Source of the DNA: Paenibacillus swuensis
GTDB taxonomy: Bacteria > Bacillota > Bacilli > Paenibacillales > DY6
DNA: 64,000 bases
Reading direction: 5' to 3'
Assembly: GCF_001644605.1 (NCBI RefSeq)
Contig: NZ_CP011388.1
Span: forward strand, 3,438,501 to 3,502,500
Shown here: positions 44,754-53,360 of the stretch, one piece after another
How the letters are laid out: each line of letters begins with the position of its first letter
How positions within the stretch are numbered: position 1 is the first letter of the stretch
Translations under genes and position numbers: made by a program
Notes under the pieces: generated by a model
What the model saw: only the letters and a program-made list of their open reading frames with translations
What the model was told of the DNA's origin: nothing
Databases searched by the model: none

Positions 44754-45299
44754 ATGCGGGAATCCTCCGCGAAAGCAAGTCATATTGTGCTGGTTGGTTT
44801 TATGGGAACAGGTAAAACTACAGTCGGAGCCATTCTGGCGGAGTTCATAGGTTGGACGATGATTGATTCGGATGCGTATGTTATAAAAAAAGAACGGAAA
44901 ACAATTCCGGAAATCTTCGCACAGAGCGGAGAAGCTTATTTCAGACAAGCCGAGAAAGTTGCAATTCGGGAGATTCTTTCCGGGGAAAGCTATGTGGTAG
45001 CTACCGGAGGCGGATCGGTCCTAGCGGAAGAAAATCGTCGTATCATGCGCGACCGGGGTTTCGTTGTAGCGTTAACGGCGCCTTTATCCGTCATAGTGGA
45101 AAGGGTACGGAGTGACAAGAATCGACCTTTGTTACATGGTGATTTAGAGCAGAGAGTTCAGGTATTGCTTAGCGAACGGGAAAGCGCTTATAATTTCGCC
45201 CATCTCCAAATGGATACCACGCAATACTCGCCGGAAGCCATTGCGGGTATCATTTGGGACGCGTATAACAAACATAATGCTGCTTTAAGCCGGGGTTAA
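44754..45299 (+). CDS. aroK: Shikimate kinase
   Basis: The 181-residue P-loop kinase makes shikimate 3-phosphate in the aromatic pathway. Walker A GFMGTGKTT is at about residues 15-23, substrate-binding Asp in MIDSDAYV, Arg in SGEAYFRQAE, TGGG at about 84-87 and the lid Arg in DKNRPLL. Length is standard. The stop overlaps a convergent rhodanese gene by four bases. The EPSP synthase gene of the same pathway lies just downstream on the same strand at 46506. Confidence 0.93.
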   Translation: MRESSAKASHIVLVGFMGTGKTTVGAILAEFIGWTMIDSDAYVIKKERKTIPEIFAQSGEAYFRQAEKVAIREILSGESYVVATGGGSVLAEENRRIMRDRGFVVALTAPLSVIVERVRSDKNRPLLHGDLEQRVQVLLSERESAYNFAHLQMDTTQYSPEAIAGIIWDAYNKHNAALSRG

Positions 45300-45604
45300 C
45301 CTTCTGTGTTTTCCCATTCCAGCATTCCGCCAGTCATATTCACAATACCTTTCAATCCTTGATTTCGGAGAAACTCGCATGCTCTCCCGCTGCGATTTCC
45401 GCTGCGGCAAACCAGAATAATTTCCTGAGTTTGGGCAATCTCCGAAATCCGTTCAGGAAGCTGACCCAACGGGATATGTTGCGCGCCCGGAATCATGCCT
45501 GCGGCAACTTCTTCATCTTCCCGAACATCAATAATGTTCATGCTTTCACCGTCAGCAAGTCTTTGCTTTAAAGCTTGCGGACTAATCGTGTTGATTACGT
45601 TCAT
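45296..45604 (-). CDS. Single-domain rhodanese-like protein
   Basis: This 102-residue protein has one rhodanese fold: NIIDVREDEEVAAGMIPGAQHIPLG, then the active loop VCRSGNRSGRACEFL with the catalytic Cys (about 65) and LKGIVNMTGGMLEWENTEG. The family transfers sulfur between persulfides and thiols. The loop CRSGNRS is the six-residue thiosulfate-type. Single gene on the minus strand, divergent from the fluoride channel genes. Confidence 0.88.
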   Translation of the reverse strand: MNVINTISPQALKQRLADGESMNIIDVREDEEVAAGMIPGAQHIPLGQLPERISEIAQTQEIILVCRSGNRSGRACEFLRNQGLKGIVNMTGGMLEWENTEG

Positions 45605-45699
45605 GATGACCCTCCATATGTAAAGATTGGATACTTCCTTAGATGAGTATATACGGTGGAATCTCTCAATGCAAAATCAGGCAAGTACAGGTGATTGGT

Positions 45700-46101
45700 A
45701 TGAAAAGATGGTTGAGTTTATTTCTATTCGGAGCGGCCGGAGCGCTATGCAGACAGTTAATAAGCATAGGTACCCAGCATTTCTATCCCTACGGTACGGA
45801 ATCGTTTCCGTGGTCTACATGGATATGTAATATAATAGGCTGCGGAGTATTGGGTTATTTAACAGGGAAATTCCTTACTGACCGATCCTCCCTTTGGCTG
45901 AGAGAAGGTTTAACTGTAGGTTTGATCGGAGCATTTACCACTTTCAGCGCGTTTAGTATGGAAACGTTTGTACTAATGGAGCATAATCGTTATGACATGG
46001 CCGTTCTATATAGCGGATCAAGTTTTATAGCAGGTTGGACATGTACATATTTCGGTATCAGGTGGGGGACACCGGGAAAGAACGCATCTCATGCTGATTG
46101 A
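45700..46101 (+). CDS. crcB: Fluoride channel subunit, CrcB/FluC (first copy)
   Basis: The 133-residue protein has four membrane helices. Conserved pieces are GAAGALCRQL, WICNIIGCGVLGYLTG with its Asn, and the GAFTTFSAFSMET motif that lines the fluoride pore. FluC proteins expel F- and act as antiparallel dimers; gene pairs like this one usually form heterodimers with one subunit per orientation. The start is ATG 45700 behind AGGTGA. It overlaps the second copy by 11 bases. No fluoride riboswitch was recognised in the short upstream region. Confidence 0.9.
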   Translation: MKRWLSLFLFGAAGALCRQLISIGTQHFYPYGTESFPWSTWICNIIGCGVLGYLTGKFLTDRSSLWLREGLTVGLIGAFTTFSAFSMETFVLMEHNRYDMAVLYSGSSFIAGWTCTYFGIRWGTPGKNASHAD

Positions 46102-46492
46102 TCTCATTCTTGTGGCTGTCGGAGGGGGCGCGGGAACGATATGCCGTGCTGCCATTTCGCAAAGATGGAACGGTCGTCCCGGGCAATCGCCGCCTTGGTT
46201 ACCATGGGGGACCTTATTTGTTAATCTGATAGGATCTTTACTCTTAGGTGTGTTGATTGCTGTTGTTCAGTCTCAAACGGATGCGCCTTACCAATACAAT
46301 AATCATTATTTGATTCTTGGACCGGGTTTTCTAGGAGGGTTTACAACGTTCTCCACGCTGATTCTGCAAGGAAATGATTTGTGGTCAGACGGGCATCAGA
46401 GAAAAGCAACTTTGTACATGTTCGGGACCGCGATACTAGGAATTTTTGCGGCAAGTATCGGTTTTATATTATTTACATACTTTTTAAGTTGA
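46091..46492 (+). CDS. crcB: Fluoride channel subunit, CrcB/FluC (second copy)
   Basis: The 133-residue partner subunit has VGGGAGTICRAAISQRW, the pore Asn in TLFVNLIGSLLLGVL, and GGFTTFSTLILQ. It keeps the canonical motifs better than the first copy (IGSLLLG against IGCGVLG). It overlaps the first copy and is followed 13 bases later by aroA, so the fluoride and aromatic genes may share a transcript. Confidence 0.92.
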   Translation: MLIDLILVAVGGGAGTICRAAISQRWNGRPGQSPPWLPWGTLFVNLIGSLLLGVLIAVVQSQTDAPYQYNNHYLILGPGFLGGFTTFSTLILQGNDLWSDGHQRKATLYMFGTAILGIFAASIGFILFTYFLS

Positions 46493-46505
46493 AGGAGAGA
46501 ATGAC

Positions 46506-47798
46506 ATGGATATGATCGTCCAACCGACGTCAAGACTACAAGGGGAGATTCAGGCATTATCTTCCAAAAATTATACAACGCGGTATTTGCTCGTAGCGGC
46601 TCTCGCAGAGGGTACTTCAACGATTTATTATCCGGCACACAGCGAAGACAGTGATGCCATGAGAAGATGTATCCGTGACTTAGGTGCGGTCATCACGGAG
46701 GATGATGAGAAGATCGTAATTACGGGTTTCGGCAAACATCCCGCCTCTGTAGAGCAGTTGGATGTTGGTAACGCAGGGGCCGTCCTGCGCTTTCTTATGG
46801 CGATTGCTGCTTTATGTCCCGAAGTTACGTTTATTAATACGTATCCGGATTCTTTAGGGAAGCGTCCGCATGACGATTTGATTGATGCTCTGAAACAAAT
46901 GGGTATTGAGGTTGAACATCAATCTGGGCGGCTGCCCATTACGCTGAAAGGCGGTTCGCCGAAAGGAGGACGCATTCGGGTATCCGGCAGTGTCAGCTCA
47001 CAGTATTTAAGCGCGCTGCTGTTCCTGACACCCTTACTGCCTGAAGACAGTGAGATTGAAGTGCTTCATGATCTGAAATCCAAAGTTGTTGTCGGTCAGA
47101 CGTTGGAAGTTTTGGCTCAGGCGGGAATCCGGATCGATGCCAGCGACGATCTGATGTTCTATAAAGTACCGGGACGGCAATCGTACCAAGCTAAGGAATA
47201 TTCGGTACAAGGGGATTATCCGGGTTCTGCCGCTATTTTGGCCGCTGCGGCTGTTGTGGATTCGGACGTAACCGTGCTTCGCTTGGAGGAAAACAGCAGG
47301 CAAGGAGAACGCGCTGTTGTGGACGTGTTGAAAGCGATGGGCGTGGATTTAACTCATGAGGGAAGCGTCGTTCGCGTGCAAGGCGGCAAACCCATGAAAG
47401 CCGGCGAATTCGACGGAGATGAGTTTACGGACGGCGTGCTTGCGATGGTTGCGGCAAGTGTGTTCGCGGAGGGAACTTCGCGTTTCTATAACGTAGAAAA
47501 CTTGCGATATAAGGAATGTGACCGAATTACGGATTATTTAAATGAACTTCGTAAAGCAGGTGCGCAAGTCGAAGAGCGCCAAAGCGAAATTATAGTTCAC
47601 GGCCGTCCCGAAGGAATTGAAGGTGGAGTAGAGATCAACGCGCATTATGACCATCGGGTAATTATGTCACTGACTGTTGTCGGTCTTAGAGCTAAACAAC
47701 CCATACGGATTAAAGACGCACATCATGTAGCGAAGTCTTATCCGCATTATTTTGACCACTTAAAAAGTTTAGGCGCTAATGTTCAATGGGTTGAATAA
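46506..47798 (+). CDS. aroA: 5-enolpyruvylshikimate-3-phosphate synthase, divergent form
   Basis: The 430-residue enzyme joins PEP to shikimate 3-phosphate. The two-domain EPSP synthase pattern is present: SSKNYTTRYLLVAAL (Lys21, Arg26), GNAGAVLRFL (88-97), SVSSQYLSALLFLTPLL, FTDGVLAMVAASVFAEG (catalytic Asp), LRYKECDRI and HHVAKSYPHYFDHL. The PEP/glyphosate loop differs from E. coli GNAGTAMRPL: Thr97 is Ala92 and Pro101 is Phe96. KECDRI replaces the usual KESDRI. It lies downstream of aroK with the fluoride genes between them. Catalysis should be retained because Lys, Arg, Asp and Glu are present. Confidence 0.87.
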   Translation: MDMIVQPTSRLQGEIQALSSKNYTTRYLLVAALAEGTSTIYYPAHSEDSDAMRRCIRDLGAVITEDDEKIVITGFGKHPASVEQLDVGNAGAVLRFLMAIAALCPEVTFINTYPDSLGKRPHDDLIDALKQMGIEVEHQSGRLPITLKGGSPKGGRIRVSGSVSSQYLSALLFLTPLLPEDSEIEVLHDLKSKVVVGQTLEVLAQAGIRIDASDDLMFYKVPGRQSYQAKEYSVQGDYPGSAAILAAAAVVDSDVTVLRLEENSRQGERAVVDVLKAMGVDLTHEGSVVRVQGGKPMKAGEFDGDEFTDGVLAMVAASVFAEGTSRFYNVENLRYKECDRITDYLNELRKAGAQVEERQSEIIVHGRPEGIEGGVEINAHYDHRVIMSLTVVGLRAKQPIRIKDAHHVAKSYPHYFDHLKSLGANVQWVE

Positions 47799-47813
47799 GA
47801 GAGGAGATTCCAA

Positions 47814-48239
47814 ATGACTTTTGAAAATCCTGCACGCGAAGAAATTAAGAAAATTTTGGAACGCGCCGACAATGTGGCTGTAGTGGGTTTATCGGATAAT
47901 CCGGAGCGTACTTCGTATATGGTTGCACAGGCTATGCAAGCCAGGGGTTATCGAATCATTCCCGTCAATCCCAACGCCGACGAAATACTTGGTGAGAAGA
48001 GCTACCCGACGCTCAAGGATATACCGGAATCCATTGATATCGTCAACGTCTTCCGGCGGAGTGAACATACGCCTCCGATCGCTCAAGAAGCGGTAGAAGC
48101 GGGTGCTAAAGTGCTGTGGCTGCAGTTGGGCATCGCGAACGAGGAAGCCGCACAAATCGCCGAAAGCGGAGGTCTGACCGTCATCATGGACCGTTGCATT
48201 AAAGTGGAAGACGCCATAACCGGGCCTCTCAAGAAATAA
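47814..48239 (+). CDS. CoA-binding protein (YneT/YccU-like)
   Basis: The 141-residue single-domain protein has a Rossmann-like CoA-binding fold as in succinyl-CoA synthetase alpha chains: NVAVVGLSDNPERTSYMVAQAMQARGYRIIPVNPN, LKDIPESIDIVNVFRRSEHTP, VLWLQLGIANEEAAQIAESGGLTVIMDRCIKVE. The conserved His of the enzyme homologues is not obvious; function is unknown. AGAGGAG precedes the ATG, 15 bases after aroA. Confidence 0.87.
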   Translation: MTFENPAREEIKKILERADNVAVVGLSDNPERTSYMVAQAMQARGYRIIPVNPNADEILGEKSYPTLKDIPESIDIVNVFRRSEHTPPIAQEAVEAGAKVLWLQLGIANEEAAQIAESGGLTVIMDRCIKVEDAITGPLKK

Positions 48240-48363
48240 TTGGTAAGTCCAAAACATCATAAAACGCAATCGCCTAAGAGAAAATAATCGAGGCTTTATG
48301 TTTGGACGGGTGCGCTTACTGTCCTGCGTAAAGACCTCATTTTCAAATAGGAGGCTGCTCAGC

Positions 48364-49077
48364 ATGAATAATTATCATACTTCCGGCTACAAAGGCAACC
48401 AACAAGGCCATGACCGCCAATACCGTGAAGATTCCCAATCTCCGTCCAGCTATGCTACAAACAGCTACTCAAGTAATACACAAGGCTACCAACCGACAGG
48501 ATATGTGAAGTCTGTATACGGACAAAAGCAACAACAACAATACGGCGGACAAAACTTTTCTTCCGGTACATCCAATTTCCACACATCAGGCTATAAAGGT
48601 AACCAACAAGGTCATGACGCTTACTATCGCGAAGATTCCCAATCTCCATACCCGAACGTAACGTCCAGCTTCCACACTTCAGGCTACAAAGGCGACCAAC
48701 AAGGTCATGACCGTCAATACCGTGAGGATTCCCAATCCCCCAATGCCAACATCACTTCAAGCTTCCACACTTCCGGATACAAAGGCAACCAACAAGGTCA
48801 TGACCGTGCATACCGTGAAGATTCCCAATCACCGTCAACATATGCAACAGGATCATCATATAGTCAATCAACACAAGGTCAATACGGCCAAAATCAAGGA
48901 CAAGGTCAATACGGTCAAGCACAATACGGACAATCGCAATACGGACAATCCCAATATGGCCAAAACAGCTACACATCAGCGAACAGCTACCACACTTCAG
49001 GTTATAAAGGCGACCAACAAGGCCATGATCGACAATACCGTGAAGATTCCCAATCTCCATCAAGCTACCGCGCTTAA
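48364..49077 (+). CDS. Five-repeat Q/G/Y-rich low-complexity protein
   Basis: I do not recognise this protein. It has 237 residues and starts at ATG 48364, nine bases after AGGAGG. It is made of five near-identical 24-residue units, consensus [YF]HTSGYKG[ND]QQGHDRxYR followed by EDSQSP. They begin at 48373, 48577, 48670, 48763 and 48988. Between units are Ser/Asn/Tyr spacers and a QYGQ-type tandem stretch (about 48876-48972). There is no signal peptide, membrane helix, Cys or Trp. The composition resembles prion-like, phase-separating or spore-coat-type proteins; none of these roles is shown. A UUCG-loop terminator follows. Confidence 0.8.
   Translation: MNNYHTSGYKGNQQGHDRQYREDSQSPSSYATNSYSSNTQGYQPTGYVKSVYGQKQQQQYGGQNFSSGTSNFHTSGYKGNQQGHDAYYREDSQSPYPNVTSSFHTSGYKGDQQGHDRQYREDSQSPNANITSSFHTSGYKGNQQGHDRAYREDSQSPSTYATGSSYSQSTQGQYGQNQGQGQYGQAQYGQSQYGQSQYGQNSYTSANSYHTSGYKGDQQGHDRQYREDSQSPSSYRA
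48373..49059 (+). repeat. Five 72-base in-frame repeats with a QYGQ tandem tract
   Basis: Units are 48373-48444, 48577-48648, 48670-48741, 48763-48834 and 48988-49059. Units 2-4 are spaced 93 bases apart; units 1 and 5 are set off by longer spacers. Differences are mostly synonymous or at two variable codons, which indicates selection on the protein. The 12-base QYGQ-type tract lies between units 4 and 5. Confidence 0.85.
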
Positions 49078-49093
49078 ATCATATTCAACAATG

Positions 49094-49116
49094 GCGGACC
49101 TTCGGGTCCGCTTTTT
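49094..49116 (+). terminator. Terminator
   Basis: GCGGACC-TTCG-GGTCCGC followed by five T. Confidence 0.9.
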
Positions 49117-49127
49117 CATGTTTTGTT

Positions 49128-49155
49128 TTGACAAACAGGTGGGGTACACTATACC
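49128..49155 (+). promoter_or_regulatory. Candidate promoter of the PTS operon
   Basis: TTGACA (49128-49133), 16 bases, TATACC (49150-49155), directly after the terminator of the repeat protein gene. Confidence 0.5.
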
Positions 49156-49182
49156 ATCAAGAAGAGGAAAGGAGGATGTCCC

Positions 49183-51078
49183 TTGAACTTGATGGGAAAC
49201 TTACAGCAATTCGGCCGATCCTTGATGATGCCGATGATTACACTGCCGGCGGCGGCGATTCTGATCAGCTTGGCGAACTTGCCATGGGCTGCGATCGGAG
49301 CGGATTCCGTCGGGCATGTGTTGCTGATATCGGGTGAACAAATATTTCGTTATTTGCCTTTCATATTTGCTGTGGGCGTTGCTCATGGGTTAACGAAGAA
49401 TGCAAGTATTGCAGCCATGTCGGCAATAATCGGATATTTTATATTTTTGCAAATAACGAAAGAGTATGTGGGCGAATCCTTCCACCTGGGTATATCAGGC
49501 GGGATTATGATCGGGGTCATGTCAGCGATTGTTTATAATCGATTTAAAGATATCAAGCTTCCGGAAGCCATACAATTCTTTGGAGGACCGCGGTTTGTAC
49601 CTTTAGTCATGAGTGTGGCATCTATATTGCTGTCAGCATTATTTGTATGGATTGGTCCGCATATGGAAACGGCTCTGATTCGGACAGGCGCTTGGCTTAT
49701 TGAACTCGGAGGCTTCGGAACCTTTATATATGGAATTGCCCACAGATTACTGGTCCCTTGGGGATTACACCATATCATTAACAACTTTATGTGGTTTCAG
49801 GTAGGAGGATTCCAGGGAGCGGATGGACAGGCATCCATCGGGGACTTACCGCGATTTTTTGCTGGAGATCCTTCGGCAGGGATCTATATGGCTGGTCTGT
49901 ATCCGACGATGATGTTCGCCTTACCCGCTATCGCACTGGCCATTATTCAAGAGGCCCGTGAAGATCTGAAGCCCAAGGTGAAAATTACGTTTCTTACCGC
50001 GGCTTTGGCTTCTTTTCTCACAGGGGTAACGGAGCCGATTGAGTTCGCGTTCCTGTTTGTTGCTCCCTATTTGTTCATTGTGCATGCGGTATTATCCGGC
50101 TTCTCCATGTGGATTGCTTATGCGCTTGATATTCATCACGGATTTTCGTTTTCTGCCGGTGCCATTGAATATTTGTTAAACTTGCATCTGTCCCATCATG
50201 GGTTATGGCTGATTCCGATCGGAATTCTATACGGACTTATTTATTATTATATGTTTCGCTGGGCCATCCGTCGGTTTGATATCCCGACGCCGGGGAGAGA
50301 AGAAGGCTCCGACTTGGAGGAGTGGGCAGGGGATATACGTCATCGTTCGCCGCTGATCCTGCAGGCGCTGGGCGGGAAGGGGAACATCGTGCAGCTTGAA
50401 GCCTGTATTACAAGGCTGCGTTTAACTGTTCATAACGACAGATTGGTCGATATGAATGCATTGCGCCATTTGGGCGCGGCGGGAGTTATGCGTTTAGGGG
50501 GCGGCAATGTTCAGGTTGTATTCGGTACGTTCTCCGAGCTAATCAGGGAAGAGATTATGAGAGTATTGCAGAAGGACGATGACCGCGTGTTGTTCCATGC
50601 TCCGTTACAGGGCCGTATGATACCGCTGTCCGAAGTGCCGGATCAGATTTTTGCCCGCAAGATCGTGGGTGACGGGGTGGCTTTCATTCCCGAGAAAGGC
50701 GAACTGGTTGCCCCGGTATCCGGTAAGATTGCCCATATTTACCCGAGTTTACACGCACTCGGCATCGTTACTTCGGAAGGACTGGAAGTTCTGCTGCATA
50801 TCGGTATCGACACCTCGCTCATTAAAGGGAAGATGTTTACCGCGTATGTCAAGGAGGGTGATGAGGTGGAGCAGGGACAACTCCTGATTCGCTTTGACTT
50901 GCAGAAGCTGAAGAAAGAGAGCACTTCCACCATCACACCTATGGTAATAACGAACTCGGACCGGGTGAAATCATGGAGCTTCGCGCCTTTCAAGGCAGTC
51001 AAGAAAGGACAGGCTTCCGTTATGTCCGTCGTTCTTAATGATAAAGAAGCAATGGATGGAGAGAGAAAGCATGGTTAA
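49183..51078 (+). CDS. PTS sugar permease EIICBA, N-acetylglucosamine/glucose type
   Basis: The 631-residue three-domain PTS protein imports and phosphorylates its sugar. EIIC (about 1-370) has ten or so helices with GLHHIINNFMWFQVG and GDLPRFFAGDPSAG; that last phrase and TGVTEPIEFAFLFVAPYLF fit the GlcNAc branch better than glucose. EIIB (about 390-470) has phospho-Cys408 in LEACITRLRLTV. EIIA (about 490-631) has phospho-His539 in LLHIGIDTSLIKG. The TTG start lies seven bases after GGAGG. It overlaps the Enzyme I gene by eight bases. Confidence 0.9.
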   Translation: MNLMGNLQQFGRSLMMPMITLPAAAILISLANLPWAAIGADSVGHVLLISGEQIFRYLPFIFAVGVAHGLTKNASIAAMSAIIGYFIFLQITKEYVGESFHLGISGGIMIGVMSAIVYNRFKDIKLPEAIQFFGGPRFVPLVMSVASILLSALFVWIGPHMETALIRTGAWLIELGGFGTFIYGIAHRLLVPWGLHHIINNFMWFQVGGFQGADGQASIGDLPRFFAGDPSAGIYMAGLYPTMMFALPAIALAIIQEAREDLKPKVKITFLTAALASFLTGVTEPIEFAFLFVAPYLFIVHAVLSGFSMWIAYALDIHHGFSFSAGAIEYLLNLHLSHHGLWLIPIGILYGLIYYYMFRWAIRRFDIPTPGREEGSDLEEWAGDIRHRSPLILQALGGKGNIVQLEACITRLRLTVHNDRLVDMNALRHLGAAGVMRLGGGNVQVVFGTFSELIREEIMRVLQKDDDRVLFHAPLQGRMIPLSEVPDQIFARKIVGDGVAFIPEKGELVAPVSGKIAHIYPSLHALGIVTSEGLEVLLHIGIDTSLIKGKMFTAYVKEGDEVEQGQLLIRFDLQKLKKESTSTITPMVITNSDRVKSWSFAPFKAVKKGQASVMSVVLNDKEAMDGERKHG

Positions 51079-52810
51079 AGGGATAGGAGCAGCAGCCGGG
51101 ATTGCTATCGGTAAAGCTTTCGTACTGCCCACCTGGGAATGGGATCTTCCTGATGAAATGATAGACGTAACCGATCTGGCCAAGGAGTTTGAGAGACTGT
51201 ACGAAGGGATCCGAACTTCTAAAGATGAAATTGAGTATATCAAGAAAGAAATTTCGGATGTGGTGGGTCATGAGGAATCCAACATCTTTGACGCGCATTT
51301 AGCTATATTGGATGATCCTGTGTTCATGAACGAAATTCGAGGTATCATTCAACGGCAGTATAAAGCTGCCGAAGTTGCCGTAAAGGAAGTTATTGACAAA
51401 TTTGTCAATATGTTTGATTTGCTCGATGATGAATATATGAAAGAACGGGCATTGGATATCAAGGATGTCGGCAACCGTCTTTTGAAACATTTGATCGGTT
51501 CCCCGGATGTTACATTGCCTTCAGACAATCAACCCTTCATACTGGTAGCCAAAGAAGTGTCTCCTTCACAACTTGCTCATTTAAATCCGGCTAATGTTCT
51601 CGGGATTGCAACATTGCTGGGAGGGACGACATCTCATTCAGCAATTATGGCGCGCGCATTAGGGATTCCGCTGGTGTCCGGTCTTGAAGGGAAATTTGTG
51701 AAGCCTGTAACGACAGGAGATCATTTGATCATTGACGGCGAGGAAGGAGTCGTTCATGTCAATCCCGGCGCGCATGTCATCGCTCGTTATACGAACCGAA
51801 AGACAATGGCTAAGGAAGCGGCTGATCGTCTGCAAGATTTAGCAACAGTACCTGCCATTACCTCAGACGGCTTTGAAGTCCAACTTGAGGCGAATATATC
51901 TTCACTGAAAGAATTGGAACATGTGTTGCGGAACGGAGCCTCCGGCGTCGGTTTATTCCGGACAGAGCTGCTGTATATGGATCGAACGAGCCTGCCCACC
52001 GAAGAGGAGCAATTCACCGTATACAAGGAAGTTGCGGAGCGTATGGGCGGGAACCCCAGCATTATCCGGACGCTGGATATCGGCGGCGATAAACAGTTGG
52101 ACTATTTTGCGTTGCCGGAAGAAGAAAATCCTTTTCTCGGGTACAGAGCGATTCGGATCTGTCTGGAAGAGACAGGGTTGTTTCGGACCCAGTTGCGAGC
52201 TATTTTGCGGGCTAGCGCGTACGGTCAAGTGAAGATTATGTACCCGATGATTTCCAGTGTGGAAGAGATCAGAGAGGCTAACCGAATCTTGAGCGAAGTA
52301 AAAGAGGAATTAAAGGATGCTTCTGTGCCCTTTCAATCGGACATTGCGGTTGGTATTATGATAGAGGTACCTGCGGCGGCCCAGATCGCTGACGTTCTTG
52401 CGGAAGAAGTCGATTTTTTTAGCATAGGTACCAATGACTTGGTACAATATGTGCTTGCCGTGGATCGGATGAACGAGAAGATTGCTCATCTATATGAGCC
52501 TTATCATCCCGCAGTCCTGCGTCTGTTGAAGTTTACGGTAGAGTCGGCCCAACGTAAAGGGATTCCTGTAGGCGTATGCGGTGAAATGGCAGGCGATATT
52601 AAGGCTTTGCCGATCTGGTTGGGATTGGGCGTCCAGGAACTAAGCATGTCGGTGCAATCCTTGCTGAAAGTGAAAGATAAAGTGCTGGATTCCAGTAAAG
52701 AAGAATGTGTCCGTCTGACCGAACGTTTGTTGAAGTGCGGAACATCTTCGGAAATGCGCGCCGTGCTGGATCAATTTAATTCAAAGATTACTGTACAGGA
52801 GGGAACTTAA
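51071..52810 (+). CDS. ptsI: PTS Enzyme I (phosphoenolpyruvate-protein phosphotransferase)
   Basis: The 579-residue enzyme takes phosphate from PEP and passes it to HPr. Features: KGIGAAAGIAIGKAFVL at the start, phospho-His189 in LGGTTSHSAIMARALGIPLV, the PEP-binding barrel with GVGLFRTELLYMDR, GYRAIRICL, FSIGTNDLVQYVLAVDRMNE and active Cys in PVGVCGEMAGD. The ATG 51071 follows GGAGAGAG and overlaps the EIICBA stop. No ptsH (HPr) gene lies beside it, unlike the ptsGHI order of Bacillus, so HPr must come from elsewhere. Confidence 0.94.
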   Translation: MVKGIGAAAGIAIGKAFVLPTWEWDLPDEMIDVTDLAKEFERLYEGIRTSKDEIEYIKKEISDVVGHEESNIFDAHLAILDDPVFMNEIRGIIQRQYKAAEVAVKEVIDKFVNMFDLLDDEYMKERALDIKDVGNRLLKHLIGSPDVTLPSDNQPFILVAKEVSPSQLAHLNPANVLGIATLLGGTTSHSAIMARALGIPLVSGLEGKFVKPVTTGDHLIIDGEEGVVHVNPGAHVIARYTNRKTMAKEAADRLQDLATVPAITSDGFEVQLEANISSLKELEHVLRNGASGVGLFRTELLYMDRTSLPTEEEQFTVYKEVAERMGGNPSIIRTLDIGGDKQLDYFALPEEENPFLGYRAIRICLEETGLFRTQLRAILRASAYGQVKIMYPMISSVEEIREANRILSEVKEELKDASVPFQSDIAVGIMIEVPAAAQIADVLAEEVDFFSIGTNDLVQYVLAVDRMNEKIAHLYEPYHPAVLRLLKFTVESAQRKGIPVGVCGEMAGDIKALPIWLGLGVQELSMSVQSLLKVKDKVLDSSKEECVRLTERLLKCGTSSEMRAVLDQFNSKITVQEGT

Positions 52811-53344
52811 ATGGAAATGAAGGGCTATAAAGTATTAGCGTTTGTTGATGAAGAATTTGAAGATCTGGAAATGTGGTATCCCGTGCTACGATTGCGTGAA
52901 GCAGGAGCTCAGGTGGATTTGGTTGGACCTAAAGCCAACACGGTATACCACGGCAAGTACGGTGTGCCTCTGCAAACCGAATACGCTTTTGAAGATGTGA
53001 AGTCTAAAGATTACCTCGGGTTATATGTACCCGGTGGTTGGGCGCCGGACAAACTGCGACGTTACGCGGATGTCATTCGACTGACTCAAGAGTTTCACAA
53101 GGACGAGAAGCCGATTGCCCACATTTGTCATGCCGGATGGGTGCTGGCTTCCGCCAAGATCTGTAAAGGGTATACGATGACATCCACACCCGGCATCAAA
53201 GATGATTTAGAGAATGCCGGAGCCATTTGGGTGGACGAAGAAGTGGTCATAGACCGAAATATTGTATCAGGACGCAGACCTCCGGATTTGCCCGCGTTTA
53301 CTAAGGCGTTTGTTGATGTGTTGGCAGCCAGACTAAACAGATAG
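52811..53344 (+). CDS. DJ-1/PfpI family protein
   Basis: The 177-residue protein has the PfpI fold: KVLAFVDEEFEDLEMWYPVLRLREAG (conserved Glu near residue 17), YVPGGWAPDKLRR and the nucleophile elbow IAHICHAGWVLASA with its Cys. The family includes deglycase- or chaperone-like and protease-like members; activity is not settled by sequence. It begins directly after the ptsI stop, so it is likely cotranscribed. Confidence 0.88.
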   Translation: MEMKGYKVLAFVDEEFEDLEMWYPVLRLREAGAQVDLVGPKANTVYHGKYGVPLQTEYAFEDVKSKDYLGLYVPGGWAPDKLRRYADVIRLTQEFHKDEKPIAHICHAGWVLASAKICKGYTMTSTPGIKDDLENAGAIWVDEEVVIDRNIVSGRRPPDLPAFTKAFVDVLAARLNR

Positions 53345-53360
53345 AAACGGATTGATATTT

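Noticed and set aside
45605-45699. Fluoride riboswitch upstream of crcB
   Set aside because: I looked for the GGNGAUGG...GUUCGCC pattern and did not find it.
48373-49059. CRISPR-like array
   Set aside because: Repeats are in frame, spacing is irregular, repeats are 72 bases long and no cas genes are near. It is a repeat protein gene.
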